From assembly GCA_036503775.1 (NCBI GenBank), contig DASXWH010000249.1:1-15441 (forward strand): a stretch of 15,441 nucleotides of DNA. Reading direction: 5' to 3'. Made by a program: the position numbers and the translations under genes. Source of the DNA: Ohtaekwangia sp036503775. Lineage in GTDB: Bacteria > Bacteroidota > Bacteroidia > Cytophagales > Cyclobacteriaceae. Positions 8,406 through 15,441 of the stretch are shown piece after piece (within the stretch, counting starts at the first letter, position 1; every line of letters begins with the position of its first letter). Below the pieces are notes generated by a model that saw only the letters and a list, made by a program, of their open reading frames with translations, did not search any database and was not told the origin of the DNA.

Positions 8406-9249
8406 ATACATTTCTGATCCTGTCGTAATCTGAATCTTCTAAAAAGACCAGGTACGACAGGATCATCAGTATCCCGAATTCGGGAAGTGTTAGCATGATC
8501 ATGATCACCAGGTGAAATACCACGCCTACAAGCAGTACAGGAATTCTCGTTTTCCTGAACCATATCAGCACCACGAACACTAATTCAAAGACGATGGTCA
8601 GCCACGAAAGGAAAAACTGAATTCCCTTATGACTTAGCGAACCAACAAACCATGGATTGATCAGGGAATCAAAATGCGCGATATAGGCAAACGCTTCTCC
8701 GGATTGCCAGGTGGTATTCCAGAGTTTATCCCAACCGGATACTAAGTAAATTCCTGCTACCTGTACCTGACAAAACAAAACCGAAAGCGAGAACACGGCA
8801 ACCTGTAGTATCCTTAGCTTCGCTGATCGGAAAACAGGAACAACTGACATTCCGATTGACCAGAATGCCAGCATGGTTACCACCAGATCTGACCCGTTTA
8901 TAATGGACGAATGAAGACGCAGGAGATTCAGACAGATCCAAAAGAACAGCGCACCGGACATATAATTCCAGGGAAGAAATAAACTCAGCGCAAGTACAGC
9001 GAGACTGCAGACATAAAATACATCATGATGTGTCATGGCAAAAACAGAAGGCCAGAACAACAGGCGAGGAATCAAATTGACAGGTGGTGGTATGTAGTAA
9101 ATATCCGTGATCATGCCTGATAAAGGCCACACCAACACCATCTTGATAATCACATAAGCCACCAGCGATTTACAAGCTATCTGAACGGCCTTGCGGTTGC
9201 GAAAAGAAGAAAGATACTGATCAGCAAGGTTAGCGGACAGACTGATCAT
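8386..9249 (-). CDS. HTTM / SdpB-like multi-pass membrane protein
   Basis: 287 residues with about eight hydrophobic segments, near 23-43, 76-93, 97-111, 120-139, 148-172, 210-231, 236-254 and 256-271, so an inner-membrane protein. The stretch IYLVSGWDKLWNTTWQSGEA (167-186) fits the HTTM (vitamin K-dependent gamma-carboxylase-like, SdpB-type) pattern of a Gly-x-x-Lys-Leu turn followed by W..G.A. A late VVFHLVIMIM helix with His246 is also typical. Carboxylase activity is not implied, since most bacterial HTTM proteins are uncharacterised. SdpB in Bacillus works with SdpA to mature a toxin peptide, but no toxin gene is visible here. The ATG lies inside the upstream 188-codon gene (20-base overlap, different frame), suggesting translational coupling. 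The 3' end overlaps the glucokinase gene by 20 bases. Confidence 0.65.
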   Translation of the reverse strand: MISLSANLADQYLSSFRNRKAVQIACKSLVAYVIIKMVLVWPLSGMITDIYYIPPPVNLIPRLLFWPSVFAMTHHDVFYVCSLAVLALSLFLPWNYMSGALFFWICLNLLRLHSSIINGSDLVVTMLAFWSIGMSVVPVFRSAKLRILQVAVFSLSVLFCQVQVAGIYLVSGWDKLWNTTWQSGEAFAYIAHFDSLINPWFVGSLSHKGIQFFLSWLTIVFELVFVVLIWFRKTRIPVLLVGVVFHLVIMIMLTLPEFGILMILSYLVFLEDSDYDRIRNVFKRPQL

Positions 9250-9796
9250 TGAGCTTATACGTTAAGGTCCAGGATGTATCTGATCTGATATGATCTGCTT
9301 TACTATCATAGGTATTCAAAACATAGGCGACTCGTATTGAATCTACATGATCCGGTGGCAACACTTCACGAATGATATAGGAATTCAAGGCTATGAATTC
9401 ACGGGTCTTCCAAACACTATCTGAAGAATGATGTGGAGTCAATTTTCTTCCGATGAATCGTACAAAATCCGCTTCAGCCAGATCATTATAATGCCAGGGT
9501 TTATCCAGGTACACGCCAAATTTATCTGCAGCCTCATCTGTATAACCAGACCATTCTCTATTCGGTTGTTTATAACGTACCAGCAAATGAGGTGAAGTCT
9601 TCAGGCGATCAGCCAGAAAAAACGGGCCTATAATAAATCGTTGTTTATAAAAAGACCCCAGCGCAGTTTTCGAAAATGGTCCGGTTTGAAAAATGGCAAA
9701 ATAGAAACAGGCACTGATGTGTAATGCGGCAACAACTATACACACGCGAAAAGCCCGCTTTCTGAAACTGATGATAACATCTTCTTTCACTGGCAA
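9230..9796 (-). CDS. Unrecognised single-pass membrane protein, partner of the HTTM protein
   Basis: Up to 188 residues. A basic N terminus (SFRKRAFR) precedes one hydrophobic helix at about 16-36, then a soluble, probably periplasmic domain of about 150 residues with FIIGPFFLADRLKTSPHLLVRY. I do not recognise the family with confidence. The plan (short cytosolic tail, one helix, PFF-containing beta-rich domain, followed by an HTTM gene) resembles SdpA or DUF5819 proteins encoded next to SdpB/HTTM genes, but that is inference. The start is unusual: an in-frame stop at 9800-9802 leaves only TTG at 9796 or GTG at 9790, and the protein has no internal Met at all. The end overlaps the HTTM gene by 20 bases, so the two are very likely cotranslated. 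Confidence 0.7.
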   Translation of the reverse strand: MPVKEDVIISFRKRAFRVCIVVAALHISACFYFAIFQTGPFSKTALGSFYKQRFIIGPFFLADRLKTSPHLLVRYKQPNREWSGYTDEAADKFGVYLDKPWHYNDLAEADFVRFIGRKLTPHHSSDSVWKTREFIALNSYIIREVLPPDHVDSIRVAYVLNTYDSKADHIRSDTSWTLTYKLNDQSVR

Positions 9797-9825
9797 AAGT
9801 TAACGAATGGATAGCATCTGTCAAA
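9795..9825 (-). promoter_or_regulatory. Possible promoter for the two-gene membrane unit
   Basis: In the 38-base gap after the GH57 gene the minus strand reads TTTG (9825-9822), exactly 19 bases, then TAACTTTT(G) (9802-9795), a 7 of 8 match to TAnnTTTG. If active, transcription would start near 9788-9790, at the GTG alternative start, giving a leaderless or nearly leaderless message. The tight fit with the coding start makes this tentative. Confidence 0.3.
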
Positions 9826-9834
9826 GCTGCTACC

Positions 9835-12231
9835 CTACTCCACCTTCACACCTAAGTTATCGCCCAGTAAATTAAATTGTTTCAACCAATCTCCGGAGTG
9901 ACCATTCTTCTTCCGGCTTTGCATCGAGATCTCAAAATAGAGATTCTGACTCTTGTAGAGAATGGGATTTAAATTAAAGTTCTGCAACAACGGAAACAGT
10001 CTGTTCAGACGTTCCAGCCTGCGCGTTGTTTCGCCTTCAGCATGAATGCGTTTCAGTTCCTTAAAAATACTTTCACCCGCCAGTCTTTCTACTTTCCCGG
10101 TGTCTTCAATATTAAGTTTCCATTTGGTAAGCTCACCCATGATGCGCTGTATCCGGCTGACACTTATCTTTTCTGATTGAAAACAACGGATCAGGTCGGC
10201 ATTCAGAATATATTCAAACGTGGTCCGGTAAGCATTAGGAATGGGTGTGTCATTATTGGCAAGCGCATTGACCAACGGATAATCGCGGTTATAAATTCTG
10301 CGGAGGGAATCCTCCAGGTCATTCATGCTTTGCTGCGTGATCAGGTTGAATACTTTGCGTTTTTCATCCTGGAAGAGCTGCCAAATGGTATATTTCTCCG
10401 GACCGAAATAATGTTGCATCACACCGATAATATCACCGAGTCTTCCTTCTTCAAATGCTTTCACTACCTGCCCCTGCATACTGGCAAACTTTTCATCTTC
10501 CATATCCAGGGAGATATTGCCAATGATATTATGCTGGCCCATGTAGATTACGGCAAACGCAAATTTTTTCTCTGACCGCGTTACATTCGATCGTACTTTC
10601 GTTACACCAAGCACCAGACGCTGTTCACCGGCTTCCTTCCGGATGAACATTTCATTGTGGGTGGTATAATTGAACACCGGAAAAGATTCCGGATCTTCTT
10701 CGAATATGGAGGCTACGGCATAATGCATCCCCACACGCTGCAGGTTGGTCTTTGAGGGCAACACAAATCGTCTGTAAATCTGCGCTCCGTTTTCAAGGGA
10801 AGGAACATTGCTGGGTGCATACTCCAGTCTTCGTATAAATTCCTCTTCCAGGTTCGTCTCACTGATCTGACTTACGAGTTGTAATGCCCGGCAGGCATAC
10901 TGCATGATCTGAGTAGTTTCAATGCCGGAGATCTCATCAAAGAACCATCCGCAACTGGTGTACATCAGCATGGCATTCCGCTGCACTTCCAGCAGCCGGA
11001 GCACGCGATTAGGTTCTACATCCCGGATGCAATGATCCTTGAGAAATTTCCGTACCGTATCATCATCACGGTTCAGGATCACATTAATATAATCCTGTCG
11101 CGCCTGCCAGGGATCTTTCAATACCTGCGAAGCTTCTCTTTCAAAAATCACAGCCAGCTCATCGCGTAACCAATCCAGCGCAAACCGCAGGGGTTTCCTC
11201 CAGCGCTGATTCCATGATGGTTTTCCTCCGGAGTTACATCCGCAGTCGTCACGCCACCGCTCTACCCCGTGCACGCAGCTCCATGAACTGTTCTCATGAA
11301 TCTCTGCTTCATACGTGGGTGGAAATTTGGAGAGGAATTCACCATAATTGGTAAGGTGTGAATGCTGCTGACGTTCTATATAATCCAGGCAAAACGCGAG
11401 CGCCATATCACCGTGTTTGTGATGATGTCCATAGGTCTCGCCATCCGTAGCGGTATGAACCAGCTGTGGTTCTGTGCTGCGTTCATCAAATCCTTCCATC
11501 AGGGAATGTGCGAATTTTTTTCCGTCATTCAGCAAACCAGCAAAGGCAACACCCTGTGCTACATGACCATTGTAGAAGAAAACTGTGATTGAATTTCCGG
11601 AAGGCAAACGGAACAGGTAAGGTCTTCGGGGATCAATGCTTTCTGTAGTCACACCGGTCCAGAGCAAGTCGTCAATTTTCCGGATTGATTTTGCCTGACG
11701 CGGTGCCAGGATCGTGTACTTTATTCCATGCTTTGCCAACAGCTCAAGCGATTCCGTATCAACCGCACTTTCTGCCAGCCACATCCCTTCCGGCATCCGG
11801 TTAAACCGGTGAATAAAATCACGAATACCCCAGACGATCTGCGTTTCTTTATCGCGTGTGTTCGCTAAAGGAAGAATGATGTGATTGTACACCTGAGCGA
11901 TGGCAGATCCATGCCCGTTAAAATTCTTTATACTTTCCCGATCCGCTTCCAGGATAGCTTCATAGGTTTCCCGGTCGTTGGCTTCCATCCATGAAAGCAG
12001 GGTCGGACCGAAATTAAAGCTGATCTTCGCGTAGTTGTTAATGATGTTTTTGATAACACCCTTCTCATCCAGAATCCGTGACGCTGCATTGGGCCCATAG
12101 CATTCTGCGGTAATGCGTTCGTTCCAGTCGTGATAGGGATGCGCTGAGTCTTGTACCTCAATTACTTCAAGCCAGGCATTCTCACGAGGCGGCTGATAGA
12201 AATGTCCGTGAATACAAATGTACTTTTCCAA
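9835..12231 (-). CDS. Glycoside hydrolase family 57 protein with DUF3536-type C-terminal region
   Basis: 798-residue predicted cytosolic alpha-glucan-acting enzyme. The N-terminal GH57 barrel signature HGHFYQPPREN is at 8-18. GMWLAESAVD carries the likely nucleophile Glu154, and TATDGETYGHHHKHGD carries the likely acid/base Asp263. The family retains configuration and includes alpha-amylases, 4-alpha-glucanotransferases and branching enzymes; the DUF3536 subgroup has no firmly known substrate. The long second half (about 290-798) is helical and charged. No signal peptide is visible. The start is TTG at 12231: a stop lies three codons upstream, the next Met is residue 82, and the GH57 motif at residue 8 requires this start. 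It sits behind glgB and the maltokinase gene, so a glycogen or maltodextrin substrate is likely. A palindromic spacer separates it from glgB. Confidence 0.88.
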   Translation of the reverse strand: MEKYICIHGHFYQPPRENAWLEVIEVQDSAHPYHDWNERITAECYGPNAASRILDEKGVIKNIINNYAKISFNFGPTLLSWMEANDRETYEAILEADRESIKNFNGHGSAIAQVYNHIILPLANTRDKETQIVWGIRDFIHRFNRMPEGMWLAESAVDTESLELLAKHGIKYTILAPRQAKSIRKIDDLLWTGVTTESIDPRRPYLFRLPSGNSITVFFYNGHVAQGVAFAGLLNDGKKFAHSLMEGFDERSTEPQLVHTATDGETYGHHHKHGDMALAFCLDYIERQQHSHLTNYGEFLSKFPPTYEAEIHENSSWSCVHGVERWRDDCGCNSGGKPSWNQRWRKPLRFALDWLRDELAVIFEREASQVLKDPWQARQDYINVILNRDDDTVRKFLKDHCIRDVEPNRVLRLLEVQRNAMLMYTSCGWFFDEISGIETTQIMQYACRALQLVSQISETNLEEEFIRRLEYAPSNVPSLENGAQIYRRFVLPSKTNLQRVGMHYAVASIFEEDPESFPVFNYTTHNEMFIRKEAGEQRLVLGVTKVRSNVTRSEKKFAFAVIYMGQHNIIGNISLDMEDEKFASMQGQVVKAFEEGRLGDIIGVMQHYFGPEKYTIWQLFQDEKRKVFNLITQQSMNDLEDSLRRIYNRDYPLVNALANNDTPIPNAYRTTFEYILNADLIRCFQSEKISVSRIQRIMGELTKWKLNIEDTGKVERLAGESIFKELKRIHAEGETTRRLERLNRLFPLLQNFNLNPILYKSQNLYFEISMQSRKKNGHSGDWLKQFNLLGDNLGVKVE

Positions 12232-12256
12232 AATCCGTTAGTCGTTATCCGTTAAT

Positions 12257-12276
12257 CCTGCCTGCCGGCAGGCAGG
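12257..12276. repeat. Perfect 20-base palindrome, copy 1
   Basis: CCTGCCTGCCGGCAGGCAGG reads identically on both strands. In RNA it can fold into an 8-pair GC-rich stem with a CCGG tip. It is flanked by TAAT on the left and CATTATCC on the right, which match the flanks of copy 2 in inverted orientation. It lies between glgB and the GH57 gene. It resembles a REP-type intergenic repeat; no U-tract follows, so it is a poor intrinsic terminator. Confidence 0.85.
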
Positions 12277-12348
12277 CATTATCCTTAGGTCCTTGCTAAG
12301 ATATATATTTCCAAACGCATACTCCCTAACCTATGCTCACGAATAACG

Positions 12349-12368
12349 CCTGCCTGCCGGCAGGCAGG
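12349..12368. repeat. Perfect 20-base palindrome, copy 2
   Basis: An identical copy of the palindrome at 12257-12276, 72 bases away. Its flanks are inverted relative to copy 1: read on the minus strand it is TAAT, palindrome, CGTTATTC, against TAAT, palindrome, CATTATCC for copy 1 on the plus strand. The pair therefore forms an inverted doublet, as in bacterial REP doublets. It begins only six bases after the glgB stop codon. Confidence 0.85.
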
Positions 12369-12374
12369 ATTACC

Positions 12375-14330
12375 TCAACTGCCTTCATTCGCCAGATCAA
12401 ATTCACTCACTTCTTTCTCCAGTTTAAAAACAGCAATACCAAGCGGTGGCAACGTTACCGAAACAGAATAGTCACGGTTATGATACTTTACGGGAGCCGT
12501 CATTAACAATCCTGAATTCAGCACTCCGCTTCCGGAATATTTCGGATCATCTGAGTTGAATACCTCTTTCCATTGCCCGCGATACGGAACACCGATCCGG
12601 TAATGATGCCGGACCTCCGGTGTGAAGTTGCACACCACAATCAGCATATCTTCCTTTTTCTCAGACTGACGTTGATACGCCATAACACTATTGTCGCGAT
12701 CGCCATAATCAATCCATTGAAATCCACGCTGGTCAAAAGCAAGCTGATAGAGAGCCGCCTCATTCCGATAGAGGCTGTTCAGATCCTGCATAAGTTTCTG
12801 AACACCCTGATGAAATCCATGGTCCAGCAAGTGCCAGTCGAGGCTTCTCTCATGACCCCACTCTGCGGTCTGCCCGAACTCACCACCCATGAACAAAAGC
12901 TTGGTGCCCGGATGTGTATACATGTAGCTATACAACAACCGCAGGTTGGCAAAACGCTTCCATTCATCTCCCGGCATCCGCCCGATCAGTGAACCTTTAC
13001 CATGCACCACCTCATCGTGCGACAAGGGCAACATAAAGTTTTCGGTGAACGCATACATGATGCTGAACGTAATGGCATTCTGATGATACTTCCGGTTGAT
13101 CGGATCTTCCTTAAAGTATTTAAGTGTATCGTGCATCCAACCCATCATCCACTTTTGTCCGAATCCTAATCCGCCCAGGTATGTGGGCCGTGATACTCCT
13201 GTCCAGGAAGTAGATTCTTCTGCAATGGTGATCGTATCCGGAAAGGTACTGTACACCACCTCATTCATTTCTTTCAGAAAGGTAATGGCTTCGATATTTT
13301 CATTACCGCCAAACTGATTCGGTATCCACTCGCCCGCTTTCCGGGAATAATCCAGGTACAGCATAGAGGCCACAGCATCTACCCGCAGTCCATCAATATG
13401 ATAACGATCTAACCAGAAGAGCGCGTTGCTGATGAGAAACGAACGGACTTCGTTACGTCCGTAGTTGAATATGTAACTTTTCCAATCCGGGTGAAATCCT
13501 TTCCGCGGGTCTTCATGTTCATATAAATAAGTACCATCGAATTTATACAGACCGTGTTCGTCACCGGGAAAGTGAGAAGGAACCCAATCCAGTATAACGC
13601 CAATACCTTCGCGGTGAAAACAATCGATCATGTACATAAAATCCTCCGGACTTCCATACCGGCTTGTAGGAGCATAGTATCCGGTAAGCTGATATCCCCA
13701 TGATCCATAAAAGGGATGTTCCATCAACGGGAGAAACTCCACGTGTGTAAAGCCCATCTCCTTTACATAGCGCACAAGCTCCTGCGCCATCTCGGGATAC
13801 GTCAATGACCGGTTTTCTTCCAGCTTCCTGCGCCATGAACCAAAATGCACTTCATAGACTGAGTACGGTTTGGGCTTACCCGCTGATTTTTTCCTTTCCT
13901 GGAGCCACACATCATCCTTCCATTCATATTTCGGTTCCCAAACAATGGAAGCTGTTTTGGGTGCCGTTTCACAATACGAGGCAAAGGGATCCGATTTCTC
14001 CAGGTGCTCACCGGTAATGGAGTGAATCGCATATTTATACGCTTCACCGTGGTTGATATCCGTGAAGAAGCCTTCCCATATCCCCGATTCATCCCAGCGT
14101 GGATTCAGCCTATGCTTATTGGTTTCCCAATAATTAAAATTGCCGATCAGTGAAATCGATTTTGCATTCGGTGCCCATACGGCAAAGTAAGTCCCCTCTT
14201 TTCCGCCTACCTTAACGCGATGTGCACCGAGTTTCTCATACAGCTTAAAATGCTTTCCGGTTTTGAATAAGTGAATATCAAATTCGGTGAGTAAGCTGAA
14301 TGATTCGGATGTCTTTGTTCTCTTTGCCAT
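12375..14330 (-). CDS. glgB: 1,4-alpha-glucan (glycogen) branching enzyme
   Basis: 651-residue cytosolic GH13 enzyme that makes alpha-1,6 branches in glycogen by transferring cut alpha-1,4 chains. A CBM48 module lies at about 35-125 (TYFAVWAPNAKSISLIGNFN). The GH13 barrel follows, with EHPFYGSWGYQLTGYYAPTSRYG, DWVPSHFP, nucleophile Asp318 in GLRVDAVASML, proton donor Glu371 in TIAEESTSW, and the third acidic site in LPLSHDEVVHGKGS. The Asp-Glu spacing of 53 equals that of E. coli GlgB (405/458). It is about 77 residues shorter than the E. coli enzyme because the extra N-terminal module is missing, as in many short-form branching enzymes. The ATG at 14330 follows the maltokinase stop by 20 bases, indicating one operon; no Shine-Dalgarno sequence is seen. 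Confidence 0.96.
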   Translation of the reverse strand: MAKRTKTSESFSLLTEFDIHLFKTGKHFKLYEKLGAHRVKVGGKEGTYFAVWAPNAKSISLIGNFNYWETNKHRLNPRWDESGIWEGFFTDINHGEAYKYAIHSITGEHLEKSDPFASYCETAPKTASIVWEPKYEWKDDVWLQERKKSAGKPKPYSVYEVHFGSWRRKLEENRSLTYPEMAQELVRYVKEMGFTHVEFLPLMEHPFYGSWGYQLTGYYAPTSRYGSPEDFMYMIDCFHREGIGVILDWVPSHFPGDEHGLYKFDGTYLYEHEDPRKGFHPDWKSYIFNYGRNEVRSFLISNALFWLDRYHIDGLRVDAVASMLYLDYSRKAGEWIPNQFGGNENIEAITFLKEMNEVVYSTFPDTITIAEESTSWTGVSRPTYLGGLGFGQKWMMGWMHDTLKYFKEDPINRKYHQNAITFSIMYAFTENFMLPLSHDEVVHGKGSLIGRMPGDEWKRFANLRLLYSYMYTHPGTKLLFMGGEFGQTAEWGHERSLDWHLLDHGFHQGVQKLMQDLNSLYRNEAALYQLAFDQRGFQWIDYGDRDNSVMAYQRQSEKKEDMLIVVCNFTPEVRHHYRIGVPYRGQWKEVFNSDDPKYSGSGVLNSGLLMTAPVKYHNRDYSVSVTLPPLGIAVFKLEKEVSEFDLANEGS

Positions 14331-14350
14331 AGTTTTAGGTTCTCAGTTCA

Positions 14351-15441
14351 CTACTTCTTCCGCTCTTCCTTCTCTTCCTGATACCGCTTCATCAAATAGT
14401 GGATACCACGCAATGGAATGATCGTCCAATCCGGACGGCCATTCAGTTCATATCCCAATTCATAGATTGCCTTCTCGAGCAAAAATGTTCTGAGCAATAC
14501 ATCGTATTCCGGTGAAAGGGTTTTACCCATTCCGATCCGCTCCATGTAAGCTCCCAGGTAATAGCGGCCTACATAATGCTGCCACTGCTCTGCCCACGCT
14601 TCCAGAAACTCCAGGTCGCGGTCGCGGTAATTTTCATTCAACAGTATTTTTCCAAAGGCTGCATAGTGAATAGAACGCATCATGCCCGCGACATCTTTCA
14701 GCGGACTTTTCTTCAGCCTGCGTTCGCTGAATGAAAATCCGGGCTCACCTTCAAAGTCGATGATCACAAAATCCTTACCCGTAAATAATACCTGTCCCAA
14801 ATGATAGTCACCGTGAACCCGTGTCTTCACTGCATTTATCTTTACCTGGTACACTTCACTGAAACATTCCAGAATTTTATCCTCCAGAGCGAGTACATTT
14901 TTAGCCAGCGCCTGAACATCGGGATCAAGCTTGCTCATGGTCGTTTCCAGCAACGCAAAGCGATCACGCACCAGTTTACGAAGAGACGAATACAATGAAC
15001 GCTGGTAATTGGCCGTAAAGTTCTCCGGTGCAAAAGCAGGATTGTTCGGATCAGAAGCTAACGCCATGTGCATCTCTGCTGTCCGCTGACCCAGACGGAC
15101 AATACGTTCATACAGACCGCGCCCGATAAATTCCTGAATGATCTCCGGAGAGTCTTCAAACCGGATCGCTGACTTATTGATAAGCTTGGGCAGCTTCAGT
15201 GTTTTCGCTTTGGCCATTACGCGTTCATAAAAACGGCCGACCGAATCTACAGACATACCCCAGGCTTCTCCCTGGTTCTCGACTTTTTCCTGCAGCAACC
15301 CAAACACAATCGTGCCACCATCCGGTTCATGATACTCCACGCTGCCGGCATACTTGGGACTATTCTGGAAGGTGGTGTTTTCAGAAAGGAACCGTACTAC
15401 TTCGAGGTCTGGGTTGATCTCGCGTTCCAGCTTGCGATAGA
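14351..15441 (-). CDS. Maltokinase domain, probably C-terminal part of a trehalose synthase-maltokinase fusion (5' end cut)
   Basis: The frame is open to the window edge, 362 residues to the stop at 14351; the ATG at 15340 is internal because family sequence continues upstream (INPDLEVVRFL, then FQNSPKYAGSVEY). The kinase signatures are HGDYHLGQVL (14787-14815 region), IIDFEGEPGFSFSERR, and SPLKDVAGMMRS, which are characteristic of Mak/Pep2. The enzyme phosphorylates maltose with ATP to maltose-1-phosphate, the donor for GlgE. A stand-alone Mak is about 450 residues, so about 90 or more are missing. In Bacteroidota this domain is commonly fused to a TreS GH13 domain, but this cannot be seen here. 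The 20-base gap to glgB supports cotranscription. Confidence 0.9.
   Translation of the reverse strand, partial: YRKLEREINPDLEVVRFLSENTTFQNSPKYAGSVEYHEPDGGTIVFGLLQEKVENQGEAWGMSVDSVGRFYERVMAKAKTLKLPKLINKSAIRFEDSPEIIQEFIGRGLYERIVRLGQRTAEMHMALASDPNNPAFAPENFTANYQRSLYSSLRKLVRDRFALLETTMSKLDPDVQALAKNVLALEDKILECFSEVYQVKINAVKTRVHGDYHLGQVLFTGKDFVIIDFEGEPGFSFSERRLKKSPLKDVAGMMRSIHYAAFGKILLNENYRDRDLEFLEAWAEQWQHYVGRYYLGAYMERIGMGKTLSPEYDVLLRTFLLEKAIYELGYELNGRPDWTIIPLRGIHYLMKRYQEEKEERKK

Larger units (their letters stand above)
12235..12372. repeat. Composite intergenic element: inverted palindrome doublet with heptamer run
   Basis: Almost the entire 143-base glgB-GH57 spacer is repeat-like. From 12237 three imperfect heptamers run head to tail, GTTAGTC, GTTATCC and GTTAATC (12237-12257), directly into palindrome copy 1. 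Between the palindromes is an AT-rich core with a small stem CTTAG/CTAAG (12284-12288 with 12296-12300). The two arms including the shared TAAT and TTAT flanks are inverted. No gene or promoter match was found in it. It may be a small mobilised repeat, an mRNA-processing or stability element, or both. Confidence 0.55.

Noticed and set aside
10177..10575. 132-codon plus-strand frame opposite the GH57 gene
   Set aside because: Antisense shadow of the conserved GH57/DUF3536 frame, with no start signals.
9230..12231. Frameshift splitting one gene into the GH57 and 188-codon frames
   Set aside because: The second frame begins with its own basic tail and membrane helix, unlike any continuation of the soluble GH57 protein.
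12257..12368. CRISPR-like array
   Set aside because: Only two repeat copies, each a full palindrome, in inverted arrangement, and no cas genes nearby.
12349..12368. Intrinsic terminator after glgB
   Set aside because: The hairpin is strong, but no T-run follows it in the direction of transcription and a same-operon gene lies just downstream; the REP-like reading fits better.
12573..12992. 139-codon plus-strand frame opposite glgB
   Set aside because: The opposite strand is unambiguous catalytic GlgB sequence; the antisense product shows no family features.

Overview
The window looks like a chromosomal segment from a member of the Bacteroidota, most likely a Cytophagales-type gliding bacterium. 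Three things point there. The left end encodes a very large secreted protein ending in a CHU_C / gliding-motility C-terminal domain, the type B sorting signal of the type IX secretion system. Shine-Dalgarno sequences are missing in front of nearly every gene. Several genes are preceded by matches to the Bacteroidota promoter (TTG or TTTG, about 19-23 bases, TAnnTTTG). The taxon below phylum level is an inference.

Layout from left to right. (1) 1-4453, minus strand: a giant mosaic surface protein, complete at its N terminus and cut by the window only a few residues before its likely C terminus. It has a signal peptide, a YWTD-like beta-propeller, an Ig-like Big_5-type domain, a beta-helix-like stretch, an FN3 domain, seven very regular Ig-like repeats of about 91 residues, a PKD domain and CHU_C. 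(2) 4454-4686: a divergent promoter region. (3) 4687-8405, plus strand: pgi, pfkA and a ROK-family glucokinase, that is, the upper glycolytic steps glucose to fructose-1,6-bisphosphate, probably one operon with an extra internal promoter before pfkA. (4) 8386-9796, minus strand: two overlapping membrane-protein genes, an HTTM/SdpB-like multi-pass protein and an unrecognised single-pass protein. They converge on the glucokinase gene with a 20-base tail overlap. (5) 9835-15441, minus strand: an alpha-glucan cluster in the order maltokinase (probably the C-terminal part of a TreS-maltokinase fusion, cut by the right edge), glycogen branching enzyme glgB, and a GH57/DUF3536 glycosidase. A 143-base spacer between the last two carries two copies of a perfect 20-base palindrome.

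How it fits together: the plus-strand genes phosphorylate glucose and commit it to glycolysis. The minus-strand cluster fits the trehalose-maltose-maltose-1-phosphate-glycogen (GlgE) route, in which maltokinase makes maltose-1-phosphate, GlgE (not in this window, expected beyond the right edge if present) extends chains, and GlgB branches them. The GH57/DUF3536 enzyme presumably trims or rearranges the glucan. The least explained parts are the HTTM two-gene unit at the operon tail, the palindrome doublet, and the non-ATG starts of two adjacent genes. No tRNA, rRNA, CRISPR array, transposase or phage gene was seen, and no stretch over 300 bases lacks a gene.
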